Assembly (NCBI GenBank): GCA_000507305.1
Contig: DF240444.1
Coordinates: forward strand, 1-64,000
DNA length: 64,000 bases
Origin: Breviolum minutum Mf 1.05b.01
Taxonomy: Eukaryota; Sar; Dinophyceae; Suessiales; Symbiodiniaceae
Direction: 5' to 3'
Shown here: positions 28,249 through 38,672 of the stretch, in pieces
How the letters are laid out: every line of letters starts with the position of its first letter
Numbering within the stretch: position 1 is the first letter of the stretch
Notes under the pieces: generated by a model
What the model saw: the letters and a program-made list of their open reading frames with translations, nothing else
Database searches by the model: none
What the model was told of the DNA's origin: nothing
Made by a program: the position numbers and the translations under genes

Positions 28249-28436
28249 GCGTGCAAGAAGAAAAAACGCAGGCCCTGCGCCGTGCGTCGAAACTGTTCCT
28301 GGAACCAAAAGCTAAAGACCACAGCTGCTGCAAAGGATAACATGCGTGCACGGAACAAGCAACCCTGCCAAGTCTTCTTCCAAACTCCATGTCACTTGTT
28401 GTCTACTAGCTTCCACGTGTCACAAAAGTATTGGAT
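28240..28436 (-). repeat. Repeated 5' region P3
   Basis: Shares AAAGCTAAAGACC, GAACAAGCAACCCTGCCAAG and CCAAACTCCATGTCACTTGT with P2 at about 21830-21940, in the same orientation and at the same distance from the hairpin element. So the transposase-like gene and the small Cys/His gene have a common upstream region. Confidence 0.85.
28267..28289 (-). promoter_or_regulatory. 5' hairpin element, copy 10
   Basis: CGCAGGCCCTGCGCCGTGCG, 18 bp upstream of the transposase-like start. Confidence 0.72.
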
Positions 28437-28458
28437 TGGCGCTCTTCTCTGCAGTTGG

Positions 28459-28478
28459 CGCAGGCACCTGCCGTGCGC
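28459..28478 (-). promoter_or_regulatory. 5' hairpin element, degenerate copy
   Basis: CGCAGGCACCTGCCGTGCGC keeps both stem arms but has a shortened loop. It lies at the distal edge of repeat P3 and is the last copy before the cluster ends. Confidence 0.55.
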
Positions 28479-28589
28479 AAATCCTAACGAAATGCAATGC
28501 GAAAAGAATTATATACGGTAACATCCATGTGTCAAACTATGATTCGGAAACCGCGATCCAAAAACCCACCAAGACAGTGTCCACGTGCG

Positions 28590-29060
28590 CCATGCATGTT
28601 ATACCCATGCAATTCAGTCCGTCGCACTTTGACCACGCGTTGCATCACACGTTTCGACCTGCATGCAGTGTGTACCGATGCAATCCATTCCGTAGCACTT
28701 TGAACACGCGTTACATCACACGTGTTGACATGTGCGCAGTGTGTGCCGATGCAATCCATTCCGTAGCACTTTGAACACGAGTGACATCACGTTTCAACAT
28801 GTGCGCAGTGTGTCCCGACGCGATCCACTCCGCAGCACGTTGAACGCGCGTGACATCACACTTGCACGATCGATGCAGTCCGTTGCGACGTGCGGGCAGT
28901 GCGTACCGATGCAGTCCATTCCGTAGCACTTTGACCACGAGAGACATCACGTTTCGACATGTGTGCAGTGTGTACAAATGCAGTCCATTACATTATAGCA
29001 CTTTGAACACGAATTACATCAGACGTTTGGACATGTGTGCAATGTGTGCTGTCACAGGAC
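28590..29060. repeat. ~70-bp tandem array, about seven copies
   Basis: Units contain GCAGTGTGTACCGATGCA, ATCCATTCCGTAGCACTTTG and ACATCACACGTTTCGACAT, with spacings of 69-72 bp and one of 91. Copies are diverged. The array marks the outer edge of the minus-strand gene cluster. Confidence 0.9.
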
Positions 29061-29117
29061 ATGTTCGGACATGTGCAAAGTATGTACGGAAGCAGGCTCG
29101 GACATGTCCGCATTCTT

Positions 29118-29333
29118 GGCTTCTCGGCTTCGCCCGGGGAATTCGGCTTCTCGGCTTCTCGGCTTCTCGGCTTCTCGGCTTCGCTCGGGGAATTCGGCTT
29201 CTCGGCTTCTCGGCTTCTCGGCTTCGCTCGGGGAATTCGGCTTCTCGGCTTCTCGGCTTCGCTCGGGGAATTCGGCTTCTCGGCTTCTCGGCTTCTCGGC
29301 TTCGCTCGTGGAATTCGGCTTCTCGGCTTCTCG
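29118..29333. repeat. GGCTTCTC / GCTCGGGGAATTC minisatellite
   Basis: GGCTTCTC octamers in runs of two to four, each run closed by GGCTTCGCTCGGGGAATTC. Five to six such blocks. Open frames on both strands here are artefacts of the repeat. Confidence 0.93.
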
Positions 29334-29465
29334 GCTCCCCCCCCCCTTCCGCGGGCCCCCTTTACCGCCGCTATGATGTTTTGACGGACCCCGGAACTTT
29401 GAGGACTCAAGACTAGAGAAATGATGCCAGAAAGGAAATTGCCGTATATAGGGCCTAGGGGATTA

Positions 29466-29548
29466 TACTACCCAGTTATATTAGGGATTATAACGAGGAT
29501 CCCTATTAACACTGGAATGTCATAAGGGTTTTGAATTTGCCAACTAGT
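29466..29548. mobile_element. Family D element, copy 1
   Basis: From CTACCCAGTTATATTAGGGA to TTGCCAACTAG. The inverse of this sequence, diverged, is found at 32270. It carries AGGATCCCTATTAA and GGAATGTCATAAGGG in the middle. Confidence 0.6.
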
Positions 29549-29639
29549 TTCCTTTTAACAGTTTAGGCTTTGCGAAGCTGGGACACTATTGTCAAATATC
29601 TTCAAAAATCCAGCCCAAAAGAAGTGGAATCCAAGAAAG

Positions 29640-29723
29640 GTACATGAAAATAGGCCGTCCCAAAAGGAAATTAGTATTCCAACCATCCATTTTCAGGTGC
29701 GAACTGTTAGTTCCCAGGAGGGT
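29640..29723. mobile_element. Family A element, partial
   Basis: The right end CTGTTAGTTCCCAGGAGGGTA and the central AAAAGGAAATTAGTATTCCA block are present. The left end is lost. Confidence 0.5.
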
Positions 29724-30188
29724 AATCCTTTTCAACAGGTCGAAAAGCAGCCGACCTTTGGGGAGTTTTTTTCATCCTCCCTATTTGTGAAAGGTGAGTT
29801 GGAATTCCCCCAGCATGTGAGATCGGAAGCTCTGAAACCTTTTTTCCCCACTTTTTGTGCTTTTTCTTTCGATTGGAAAAAAGGATCCAAGAAATGACCC
29901 GTAGATAAGGAAAAATCTTCGGAAAACATCATCAAATTTGACAAACATATCGAGATTGCCCCTTTGGGTTCTGGGAGCCATCTGTGAAAGGCCAGTCGGC
30001 AAGTCATACATTTTATGTGTATATAAATATATACGCCATATAATATTCATATATTATCACCATGTACTCAGACATTTACTCTCCAAAAATCTCACAAGGC
30101 TGAAAAAAACACCGAAACAGGAAACTCATCTGAAGTTAACCCGGAGTTGTTTCAGGTGCCAAAGAGCTGTTAGTTTTCCGGGGGAGTG

Positions 30189-30298
30189 TACACCCTGGAA
30201 ATCTAGCATAGATACCAACAGTTATGGTTAAAAAAGGATATATCTCCGGCTTCAAAAAATGGTCATTTTTGGTATCTATGTTAAATTTCGGGGGTGTA
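30189..30298. mobile_element. Family A inverted-repeat element, copy 5
   Basis: The ends TACACCCTGGAAATCTAGCA and TTAAATTTCGGGGGTGTA pair, continuing with TAGATACCA and TGGTATCTA. It is directly preceded by a right half of another copy ending GGGGGAGTGTA. Confidence 0.7.
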
Positions 30299-30499
30299 AC
30301 TTTCCGCATCATCAAGATGAAGCACCAACAAGACCCGCAAGACCCAAGACCCGAGTTGCCGGGTGCCTTGGAGAAATGCTTGCTGGTTCGGGTAGAGCTT
30401 GCCTGAATCATGACGACCCAACACAAACCAACCTGCAACATCCAAGAACCCAGAAATCGGCAGATTGAAAACAGTCATAAGTCCAAGAGTGTGAAGAAG

Positions 30500-30500
<1 letters not shown>

Positions 30501-30532
<32 letters not shown>

Positions 30533-30540
30533 CGATGATG
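30501..30540. repeat. GAT microsatellite
   Basis: About 13 GAT triplets with one GAC. Confidence 0.95.
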
Positions 30541-30579
30541 GTACATTCTTAGAAATCTGGCTCTGGTGTTTGAGGGTAC

Positions 30580-30622
30580 CTGGCAGCTATCAGAGCTCTG
30601 AGCATTCTGTCAGCTGAACATG
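30580..30622 (-). CDS. Candidate short exon
   Basis: Minus strand between TTTGCAG and a GTACCC donor, reading CSADRMLRALIAA. The plus strand of the same bases is also open and protein-like (AAIRALSILSAEHAANICKQ), so the strand is uncertain. Confidence 0.3.
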
Positions 30623-30857
30623 CTGCAAACATATGTAAGCAGTGGACACAAAACCCACCAGTGACCTTGCTTCATGACGCGATCCTGAAATTATGCCTTA
30701 TGAATCTTATGAAATAATCTCCCCTAAAAGACTGGGTAGTACAATCAATTCCCTATATACAACCAAAAGGTGGGCCTTATGAATGGGTAACTGGGGTTGT
30801 TTCACTTTACTTATACAGTAGGTGTTATAACTCCATTTCTAACAGGTTGGGGCCCAC

Positions 30858-30959
30858 CTTGTAGGGTGATAAGGAATAGTTTCCTCTCATCTCCCGCCTA
30901 AGACATCCTGCTGGACGCGCTGGCCGGCACAGCGGGGTGTCCTCTGAGGCAGGGACTTT
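30858..30959 (-). CDS. Candidate exon, 34 codons
   Basis: Minus strand, acceptor TTCTTCCAG and donor AAG/GTGGGC, phase 0 at both ends. It begins KVPASEDTPLCRPARPAGCL and ends NYSLSPYK. No family is recognised. Another frame across 30900-31060 (EVFAWISRVDHYALILPESP) is also open, so the model is tentative. Confidence 0.4.
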
Positions 30960-31748
30960 CTGGAAGAATCAAGGCATAATGATCAACCCTAGAGATCCAG
31001 GCGAATACCTCCTGAGGTTTGCTGTTTGCTTGGCATATTTTTGGGGTCCAGTTATACCTTCTCAGCCGGTGGCCCTGGATGTTTAGGGAAATGAATACCA
31101 CGTCCAAAGTCACAACAGCCAAGTTACTAAAAGTAGAAAGTAAGTAAGGTAGAACTAGGGGGCCTCGAGTTCCCGGTCGGAGGGGGTCATCTCGTTGCTC
31201 TGGGAATCTTGGTGTGCACATGCACTATCCAAAGATTCCAACCAGAGTTTCTTCATCATCCAAAATGACAAACACTGAAACAAAAAGTGGGATGTACGGA
31301 ACCCTTTCATTGAAGCAACCACCGCCTGTTGGGGCTATTAATCCTACACAAGCTCCAACAAAATTGGAACAGCACTCAAACTGGTGAAATCTTCATCCCG
31401 TAGATGATCATCTTAGCTGATTTCCAACATCAGTAGTCAAGAAATGCCAAGAAAAAACAAACCAAAAATGGTGTTACCTTGCTCTTGATTAGCCAATCTA
31501 CGAGTACTTCTTTACAAGATTGAGGTGTCTGTCATATTTTTGACCTAGATCAAAGGTGTACCATTTAGAATTCCTCAGTGACACCTCATATAAGTGATAT
31601 TCATCAACAACCTACTGCTAGCAAAGATTTTCTTTGATGCCTTCCGGAAATTTGCATGAAATTTCTCAAATTTCTTGTCCAACACTAGGGTCTTATACCC
31701 TTTCCCCCTTCCAACCACCCACCCCACATGGGGCCCCAGTGGCCTCAC

Positions 31749-31800
31749 CCTTACGTTCAGCTAAACGTTGACGCATCTTGGCCAACCGTCGGGACGTGAC
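31749..31800 (-). CDS. Candidate exon, basic helix
   Basis: Minus strand, acceptor CCAG and donor GG/GTGAGG, reading VTSRRLAKMRQRLAERK. Both splice edges fit and the peptide is strongly helical and basic. Confidence 0.45.
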
Positions 31801-32269
31801 CTGGAAAAGCGGCAACCTTTTCGAAGGTTTCCCCCCCGTCCAAAATGCCACCCCCTTTCCGGCCGTAGTGTTAGGGGATTCTTAAGGGACAATGGGGTTA
31901 ATAATCCCTTAATAAGGCATTTATTTTGTTGGGGTGGGTTGGCATTGAGGGTGGCACCCTTTTGATTCCCATGACTCTCCGTGGCCTTTTCCGGTCATGA
32001 TTAGTATTCTACCTCTTGTGCCACTGGATCTAATGCGGAACTCTTTGCCAGCAATTCTTACCACGTGCAACACGATGAGTCGTCGATAGCGGGTGAATAT
32101 CAACAATACCACCGGAAACCAAATCTGGACAAATGATCATGCGTTTCATTGGTTGAAACACTGTATATAACTCATGGGACCTTCACCATATCAACTACCA
32201 GTAGTTTCCGGATTTTGTCCATCACAATTGCAAAAAATCAACGGAACTCTCTAAAAAAACCTAGTTGGC

Positions 32270-32371
32270 AACGTTGAACACCCTTATGACATTCCATTAT
32301 ACTGGTTGGTCAATAGGGATCCTTTTAATGGCCTATTAAAATTCCTTATACAACCGGGTAGGGATCCATCC
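32270..32371. mobile_element. Family D element, copy 2
   Basis: Begins CTAGTTGGCAACGTTGAAC, followed by CCCTTATGACATTCC and AATAGGGATCC, the complement of copy 1 in reverse order. Confidence 0.6.
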
Positions 32372-32454
32372 CCCTATATACAGCAAACCAACCAGGGGCC
32401 CCAACTGGTCACTGCTCTAGTGACCACAGGCATTCCCTACACAAAAAACTATCC

Positions 32455-32556
32455 CCTGCTGTGATGAGCCACCTCCAAATGCGGCGAGGACAAAGGAAGC
32501 ATCAGTTCTTGTGCCTGGAGAAACCCGCAAATGTCGCGATGCTTTATGCAGTAAGT
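32455..32556 (-). CDS. Candidate terminal exon
   Basis: The minus-strand frame CIKHRDICGFLQAQELMLPL runs to a TAG at 32455. It lies directly downstream of a minisatellite. No family is recognised. Confidence 0.35.
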
Positions 32557-32579
32557 GCCCCAGGCGCCCCCTAACCTCC

Positions 32580-32795
32580 AAGTTCGAGTTCGGGTTCGGG
32601 TTCGGGTCGGGACGGAGGTGATGGCCAGGTTGGGAAAAGGTAGGACTCTTTTTTTCTTGGGGCGGGGGAGGGGGGCAGGTTCGGGTTCGGGTTCGGGCGC
32701 GGAGAGGACGGAGGTGGTGGCCAGGTTAAGAAAAGGTAGGACTCTTTTTTTTTGGGGGGGCGGAGGGGGGCAGGTTCGGGTTCGGGTTCGGCCGG
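32580..32795. repeat. GTTCGG-rich 80-90 bp tandem repeat
   Basis: Three blocks of GTTCGGGTTCGGGTTCGG, each followed (in two cases) by GGAGGTGRTGGCCAGGTT, AAAAGGTAGGACTC, a T run and a G-rich stretch. The TTCGGG hexamer resembles a telomere-like unit but differs from the plant/dinoflagellate TTTAGGG. Confidence 0.9.
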
Positions 32796-32860
32796 GGCGC
32801 GTTATGGCTTTTTCGATAATCCCGCTTGAAAAATCAATTTCCGTTTCAACAAAAACGAGG

Positions 32861-32947
32861 TACACTTTTAGGAAACTAAGATGAAACCTGAAAATGGAGG
32901 TTTGGAAGATTATTTATGGTTCTGCGTTAGTTTTCCGGGGGGGGGTA
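32861..32947. mobile_element. Family A inverted-repeat element, copy 6
   Basis: The ends TACACTTTTAGGAAACTAAG and GTTAGTTTTCCGGGGGGGGG pair loosely. A further left end TACACTCCCAGGAAACTAAC begins at 32946, so two copies abut. Confidence 0.6.
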
Positions 32948-33061
32948 CACTCCCAGGAAACTAACATACCCAACCTCCGGAAAAAGGAAAAAACATATCT
33001 ACTCAAAAGGGTCCGGCTGGATGAGATACGTTAATTCCCTGAGGAGGGTACTTTTCTCTCC

Positions 33062-33225
33062 AATGATGGACTGGGATTTGATAACATCCGGTTCGGGATT
33101 TCGGTGCGATGGAGCTGAATTTGGGCTTGCTGAGTCCCAAATTGCTTGGATCTAGGAATGGATTGACCAACAAAATCAACCGGTCCTTGTCACCCCAAAC
33201 ATGAATGAAGAAGAGCATGTAGTTA
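33062..33225 (-). CDS. Candidate exon with hydrophobic segment
   Basis: The minus-strand frame contains YMLFFIHVWGDKDRLILLVN, then DPSNLGLSKPKFSSIAPKSR and CYQIPVHHWRE, ending near GAGAG. Composition is protein-like; borders are approximate and no family is recognised. Confidence 0.4.
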
Positions 33226-33867
33226 AAAACACAGTTTGTAAACTTTATGATTTTCCTACTATATAAATATTCGTCATCCCCCAAAGTTAAGTCAAATTGG
33301 CTAGTAGCTGAATGAACATTTACCACTCGGGGATCTACTGCTCAACCCCCAACCAGTAGCTCATTTTGCTCATCACTCAGTATAGCCCATCCTCATCATA
33401 CAAGGATAGATATATGTTTCATCTGCTCTCCAAAAACGTGGTAGGAAATATATATACATTCCCCTAAACATATGAAATTTCTAGGCATCTTTCCATTGAC
33501 GGAGTCTCAAATCTTGATCTTTCTCAAGTGCCGATGTTTTTCCAAGATGTTTCACCAGGAGCTTTGGCATTAATTTGGTGCCTCCAAAGGGGCTTCCTTC
33601 TCATTGCGTTGTCGAAGGCCTTAGGCAAAGGCAACACAAGTCACTCTTACTGACAACAGGCGGGGGGAAACACACACCCTCAAGTTATCCAACAAAAAAA
33701 CTTTTGAGAAATCATGGGATTTTTGTTTTTTTTTTACTTCAAGCCGGATGAAATTCGATGGGCTCTACTTGCCGGTGTCAGTGCTCAGTGGAGTTATTGG
33801 GAATCATACTGTTGATGGTTGCTGGGAGGTAATAGACCCTGTAAATAGTGTGATGAAGTATAGTCTA

Positions 33868-33983
33868 TACACTCCCTGAAACTAAGAGTTTGCCCCTGAA
33901 AATAGTCCAAGGGCCCCAAAAGGAGTGGATCGTCTTCCAACTATCCATTTTCAGCACCTTTTGCTCTTAGTTTGGGGAGGGTA
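33868..33983. mobile_element. Family A inverted-repeat element, copy 7
   Basis: The ends TACACTCCCTGAAACTAAGA and TCTTAGTTTGGGGAGGGTA pair, with CCCTGAAAATAG and CTATCCATTTTCAG inside. Confidence 0.7.
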
Positions 33984-34151
33984 AGCATCCAATTACAAGA
34001 TTTCTTACATCAGCAGGCCGTCTAGAAACCGGTATAAGCCTCGCAGAATGAAATGATCTTCGTGGGATTCTCAAAAGGTGTGAGTGCTCCAAGCAACTCG
34101 CAGGCCGGGACCCGAAAAAGGTCGCCCGGTTTGTGGGTGTCACCCATACCT

Positions 34152-34264
34152 GGGAAATTGAGTATAATTCCTAAACCTGAATTAAGGGGATTTTGTGGGG
34201 ATCTCCCTTACTAATCCACCATTTGGGGGAAATCGGTCGTCTGAGGTCGCTATAATTTGACCAA
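34152..34264. mobile_element. Family E element, copy 1
   Basis: GGGAAATTGAGTATAATTCC at the left and GCTATAATTTGACC at the right form an inverted repeat. The inside (CTAAACCTGA, GGGGATTTTGTGGGGAT, AATCCACCA) matches the copy at 49459. Confidence 0.7.
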
Positions 34265-34444
34265 ACATATCCTTTTGGGATGCATTTTTTTTACCCAAAG
34301 AAGTGCGTCCGTTTGGGAAGATACGCTTGTGGCTTCACCAGCTTCCGAAGTCACCTGTCAAACAACTTCCCAGGTCGTCAAGGGGCAACTGATCTCATCG
34401 AGGAGGTCGTCAACGAAAGTGGACAACCTGATGGCGGGAGATTT

Positions 34445-34556
34445 GGGTGTTTCCAAAAATAGGGGGAAAACCCCCAAAATGGATGGTGAAAATAATGGAA
34501 AACCCTATTAACATCGATGATTTGGGGGTACCATTATTTTTGGAAACGCCCATTTG
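34445..34556. mobile_element. Inverted-repeat element with GGTGTTTCCAAAAATA ends
   Basis: GGGTGTTTCCAAAAATAGG at the left is matched by TTATTTTTGGAAACGCCC at the right. The inside has AAACCCCCAAAATGGATG and GATTTGGGGGT. Single copy in this window. Confidence 0.65.
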
Positions 34557-35099
34557 TTGGATCATGTCATGACTGATCCAACGCCATCAAAACGACCCTC
34601 AATTGGAAACTAACAGCAAGTTTGCGCCTGAGAATTGATGGTTGGAAAGACTATTCAATTCTTTACTTTTTGGGGTGAACTGATCGAAGGGTGAAGTCTT
34701 ACATTTGTTGTCGGGAAGATATACAACTATGGTGTCATTAATGGAAATGGTTGATCCTTAGAGCTTTCTAGGTGAATCACATCCAAATGTTAGAATACTA
34801 CCATCTGGTAAACTGACAAAACTAGCTGGAAGATTCACTTCTACCAAAGGAAACTCTTTCAAAAGGTCCAGTTTCCCTTCAGCTATGTTGAGACTGAAAT
34901 GCATAATTTAGATTTTTGGATGCCCATCCAAAGGGCTACTATTTTCTGCAGATGCTTGCTGGTGTCGTGACTTTGCAGCACGTGGCATGCACATGCTTGA
35001 GGTTTTGGTTCCTTGAATGCAAGGATCAGGTTCCAATTTTAAGAACAAGTGTGACATCCCTTTTCACCTACCGCTTTCAAGCTTCGATCTTTTTTAAAG

Positions 35100-35334
35100 G
35101 TAGTAGGATTTGGAAAGCGACGCTTTGCCCCCTTCTTTGTCAACAGACCTTTTTGCTTTGTTTGGCACTGATGACATTAAATCTGAAGAAAAACACTTCC
35201 CTTCCACCAAGATTCTGGTTGTAAAGAGTTTGTCTGGCAAGTGTGCTCAAACTTGCATTGCCAAATACTCTTTTGCTTGGACTTTTTCACAATACAATGG
35301 TGAACCAGCCACCTTTTCATTAATCGAAAATTGA
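35100..35334 (+). CDS. Possible plus-strand exon
   Basis: The open frame SDALPPSLSTDLFALFGTDD continues to a TGA at 35334 through KILVVKSLSGKCAQTCIAKY. It is protein-like, but the start and splice sites are unclear and the minus strand is partly open too. Confidence 0.3.
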
Positions 35335-36080
35335 TCATCTTCACCTCAAAACAACGCAAAATATGGGGTTTTCAACCACTTTAGTGATTAGCGTTCAATT
35401 TCCCCACCAAGAACCTGGTGGAAATGTTGGCCATCCAATTTCCTGAGGGTTTGATTTTTTTCTCACATTTCCACCTCGAAAAAAAACATCAAAAGCCAAC
35501 CCAAACAAGCAGGCCTTTCCGGATCCAACAAATGTTGTTGCACTGTCAATTGCTGCAAGTGTTGCCTCAAAACATGTCGGGCTAAAAAAGGTCCCCGAGA
35601 TGGTAAAATGGGATGGGATGAGGTGAAATTTCCAAGCAGTGAACTTGGAAAAAAAACAACTTGAGACTCATGCTACATGAAACCTTAAATCCTGGTTGGT
35701 TGATAACGGGATGCTTATGATGGCTCACTTGGAACCAGCTTAATTACACCGAAATACCTGGGCAACACCTATCCTCCCCTATGTAATTCAAAGAACCAGT
35801 CTCTTTTGTCTAGTGCTTGAGTGGAAATGTCATGGCACCCCATAGACAGGTTTCATATAAGGTGACAAATAATCATGATCCTCTTATTTTTATCAGAGTA
35901 GTTTCGAAGAAGGGTAGTTAGGATTAGCAAACAAATTTCCCGATATTAGCACAGATTTCCAAGGAAATTTAGTAGATGCTTTGTAGTTGGCTTATGAACA
36001 GGGTATGTTGAGGTTGTAATTTTTTTGTTAAATACTAAGCATTTTCGAAGCTCCCCAGCCGGACAAACAGAACAAGCACC

Positions 36081-36140
36081 TGGTACCTTGTTACACCAGG
36101 CTGCTCCCTTACATCATTTGAAGCTACAAAAATCGGTCCC
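36081..36140 (-). CDS. Candidate short exon
   Basis: The minus-strand frame GPIFVASNDVREQPGVTRYQ ends at a CAG/GTGCTT donor. The acceptor is not clear. Confidence 0.35.
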
Positions 36141-36432
36141 CACAGTTGGTTGGTTGGTTGGTTGGATGTACGTGGTAGGCCATTAACAAAAAAGCCTTTT
36201 GGGATGCTTTTTGCATCCACCGTTTTTTACATCGAAAACGAAGGGTTTCCAGTGATCTTTCCGATCTTACACGGCTCCTTCGACTCTTCGACCCTGCGAT
36301 CGTTTCAACCCCATTTTTCCACCGATACAAACGGGGAAGAGTTTACAACCACATCGACTTGGGAACACATGGATTTTTTCAAGTGGTGAGAAACATACCG
36401 AACAAAAAAACGACGAATCCGAACCCTTTTTC

Positions 36433-36521
36433 CAGGTGTCAAGCTGATTAATGGCTTGAAGGCGAGCTTGATGCTCTTCATTCCTGGGGACCGGTTGCTT
36501 CAACAAATTCAAATGGGCCAA
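36433..36521 (-). CDS. Candidate exon, helical
   Basis: The minus-strand frame LAHLNLLKQPVPRNEEHQAR continues LQAINQLDTW. It is amphipathic and protein-like. A CCCCAG in the middle could also be the acceptor, shortening it to the second half. Confidence 0.42.
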
Positions 36522-36652
36522 CCGAAAAAAAAAACACGAAGTGAAAACAGGGATCATTAAGTTATCCATTTTGGGGAGGATCAAACTTGATGTCAAAATC
36601 TATGGTCATGTTGAGGGATTTCACCGTTGGATTGGTATTATAATGAATTACC

Positions 36653-36747
36653 TACCCTCCAGGAAATTAACATATCCCACCTGGGGAAAAGGAACATCAT
36701 CTTCAAAATGGACTTTTCACGGGAAAAATGCTGGTTCCCAGGAGGGT
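36653..36747. mobile_element. Family A inverted-repeat element, copy 8
   Basis: The ends TACCCTCCAGGAAATTAACA and TGGTTCCCAGGAGGGTA pair. The centre has AAAAGGAACATCATCTTC. Confidence 0.68.
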
Positions 36748-37727
36748 AAACTTGTTTGTATACGAAACTCTTCTTGGCTTTTGGCATTTGACTTAAAACA
36801 ACCCTGAACAGGTGATTTGTTCAGTTGAGTGCAGAGGCCTCGGCATTTTGCAATGATTGTTCATGGTTGAAATATCTAGCGATCACCACCGGGATTTGTA
36901 AAACCTGTCGCAGATGTTCATGTTGAAAAACAAGCAACCTTGATTGCTTGGCTGGGTTTTTGACATGATCAACAATAGTAAGCCTGCCATTTGTGCAAAC
37001 ATGTTGACAGTGACTTAAACTTGCCAAGTTTGATCTTCACGGTTTCAATGTAAGACAAAAGTTCGCATGTTACAATTTAAATAGTTTGTCGGTTTTTGCC
37101 AGCAATTTGAAAAACATACAATATATAGATTGAAAAAGGCAAAAAAAACACGCTTTCAGCCGGGTTTGTAGAAAAGGACAACCCCCCCAACATACCCGAC
37201 CATACAACTAGGGTTGTCTCCATCTTTTTATTTACTCAACTTCTGTCAATTTCCACTCAAATTTGGTCTAGCGCCCAAATGATTTTGGAGATTCCATATG
37301 TTGCTCCCAATTTTTTTTTGAACCTAAAAATTCCAACATCCCATCCCAAATCGCTCCCTGAATCGCCATGTTGTCTCCCTTGAAAAGCAAACATATCATT
37401 GATGCTGCCGCATCCCATTCTCAACATCGGCAAAAGGAAATGCCCGAACAAGTCAAATGACAAATATCGAAACTTCAACATGATTCCATCCTTCAACTCT
37501 TACAACAACGAAAATGGTACAAAAAAAACAAAGGTCAAAAATGCAAGAATCAAAGGTGCCTTTCTTAAAAGACTAAATGTTCAGTTTGTGGAAACCCTGA
37601 AGAACCAAGGAACAAATTATCCAACTGCTGCTTGTGAAGGATTCGCCTTGGTGACAGCTGTCTTTGTTTGGTGAAATTGAGGTCAAACCAAATCTTCCGA
37701 CTCTTAGGGTTTTCTCCCAAAAGAAGA

Positions 37728-37824
37728 CTAGTTGGTGGTTTCAACCCATTTGAAAAATATTAGTCACAATGGGAATCTTCCCCAAATAGGGATGGAAATA
37801 AAAACATTTGAAACCACCACCTAG
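37728..37824. mobile_element. Family B inverted-repeat element, copy 3
   Basis: CTAGTTGGTGGTTTCAACCC to TTTGAAACCACCACCTAG. The best-preserved copy, with the terminal inverted repeat nearly perfect over 17 bp. Confidence 0.82.
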
Positions 37825-38198
37825 AAGATATCTATACTCCGTTTTTTTTGCGGGAGATCATTGTTTTTGAAGGGGAAATCTGAGACACAAATTTTCAAGA
37901 GGAGGTCATCATATGAAAAACCAACCCAAACTTCATGCACAAACAAAATTACAAAAGGGCAACAAAAATTCCCTTCAAAAAGTCCATCCTGTCATCCTCT
38001 CTTTGGATCTGCATCCCTCGGCGACCCCGTCGTTTAACGTGTCCCCCCCGGTCAGCCTAAAGGAAATTTCCATATCCATATTACTATGAGAAAAGTATCC
38101 CCTATCAAGAAAGGGTAGCAGTATCAGCATGCATGATACTCGGATGAACTATGTACATGCAGCTATGTTGGAAATGATGGCATCAGAATATTCCTGGA

Positions 38199-38262
38199 CT
38201 AGTTGGTGGTTTCCCCAGGGATCGGGGTGAAAATGACAAATATTCGAATTTTCACCACCTAG
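38199..38262. mobile_element. Family B element, copy 4 (internally deleted)
   Basis: CTAGTTGGTGGTTTCC to TTTTCACCACCTAG with only 64 bp in between, so it has lost part of the centre. Confidence 0.7.
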
Positions 38263-38587
38263 ATAATCATGGTTCAGTGGAAAACCCACCCCAAATGAAA
38301 GGAAACCATCCTATTGGAGGGACCCACTTTCCACATGGAATACTTCCTTTCTTTCAACTTTCAACTTCCATCCGTTTCGACCACCAAGTCGCTGATTCCG
38401 TTGCGACAAGGCGGCCGCCGAGGCGTTGGCAGCCTGCTGGCTGCAAGAAGCCTTGAAGGCGGCGAGCTCCGAGCGCCTGGGAGGGGTCGTTGGTTGGTTG
38501 GTTAGTTAGTTGGTTGGGGATTCCCACATTGGGATATAATAAACCCTATAACAAAGGGTAATAGTAATATTCTCATTGAAAGGTAGA

Positions 38588-38672
38588 TACTTGGAGGATT
38601 ATCCCAGGACTTGTATGGAATCCCCATTTATAAGCCATGAAGTTCGGCCATTTGGAAGGGGTCCTACAACCC
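38588..38672. mobile_element. Family C element, copy 2
   Basis: The left end TACTTGGAGGATTATCCCAG and inner block CCCCATTTATAAGCCATGAA match the copy at 51710. The right end is degraded. Confidence 0.55.

Noticed and set aside
25271-28521. Many plus-strand ORFs up to 288 codons
   Set aside because: Shadows of the GC-rich transposase-like gene on the other strand; no family match seen.
29035-29410. SASRLLGF and REAEKPNSP repeat ORFs
   Set aside because: Artefacts of the GGCTTCTC minisatellite on either strand.
32580-32800. TTCGGG runs as an interstitial telomere
   Set aside because: The unit differs from TTTAGGG, is short, and is embedded in a larger 80-90 bp repeat.
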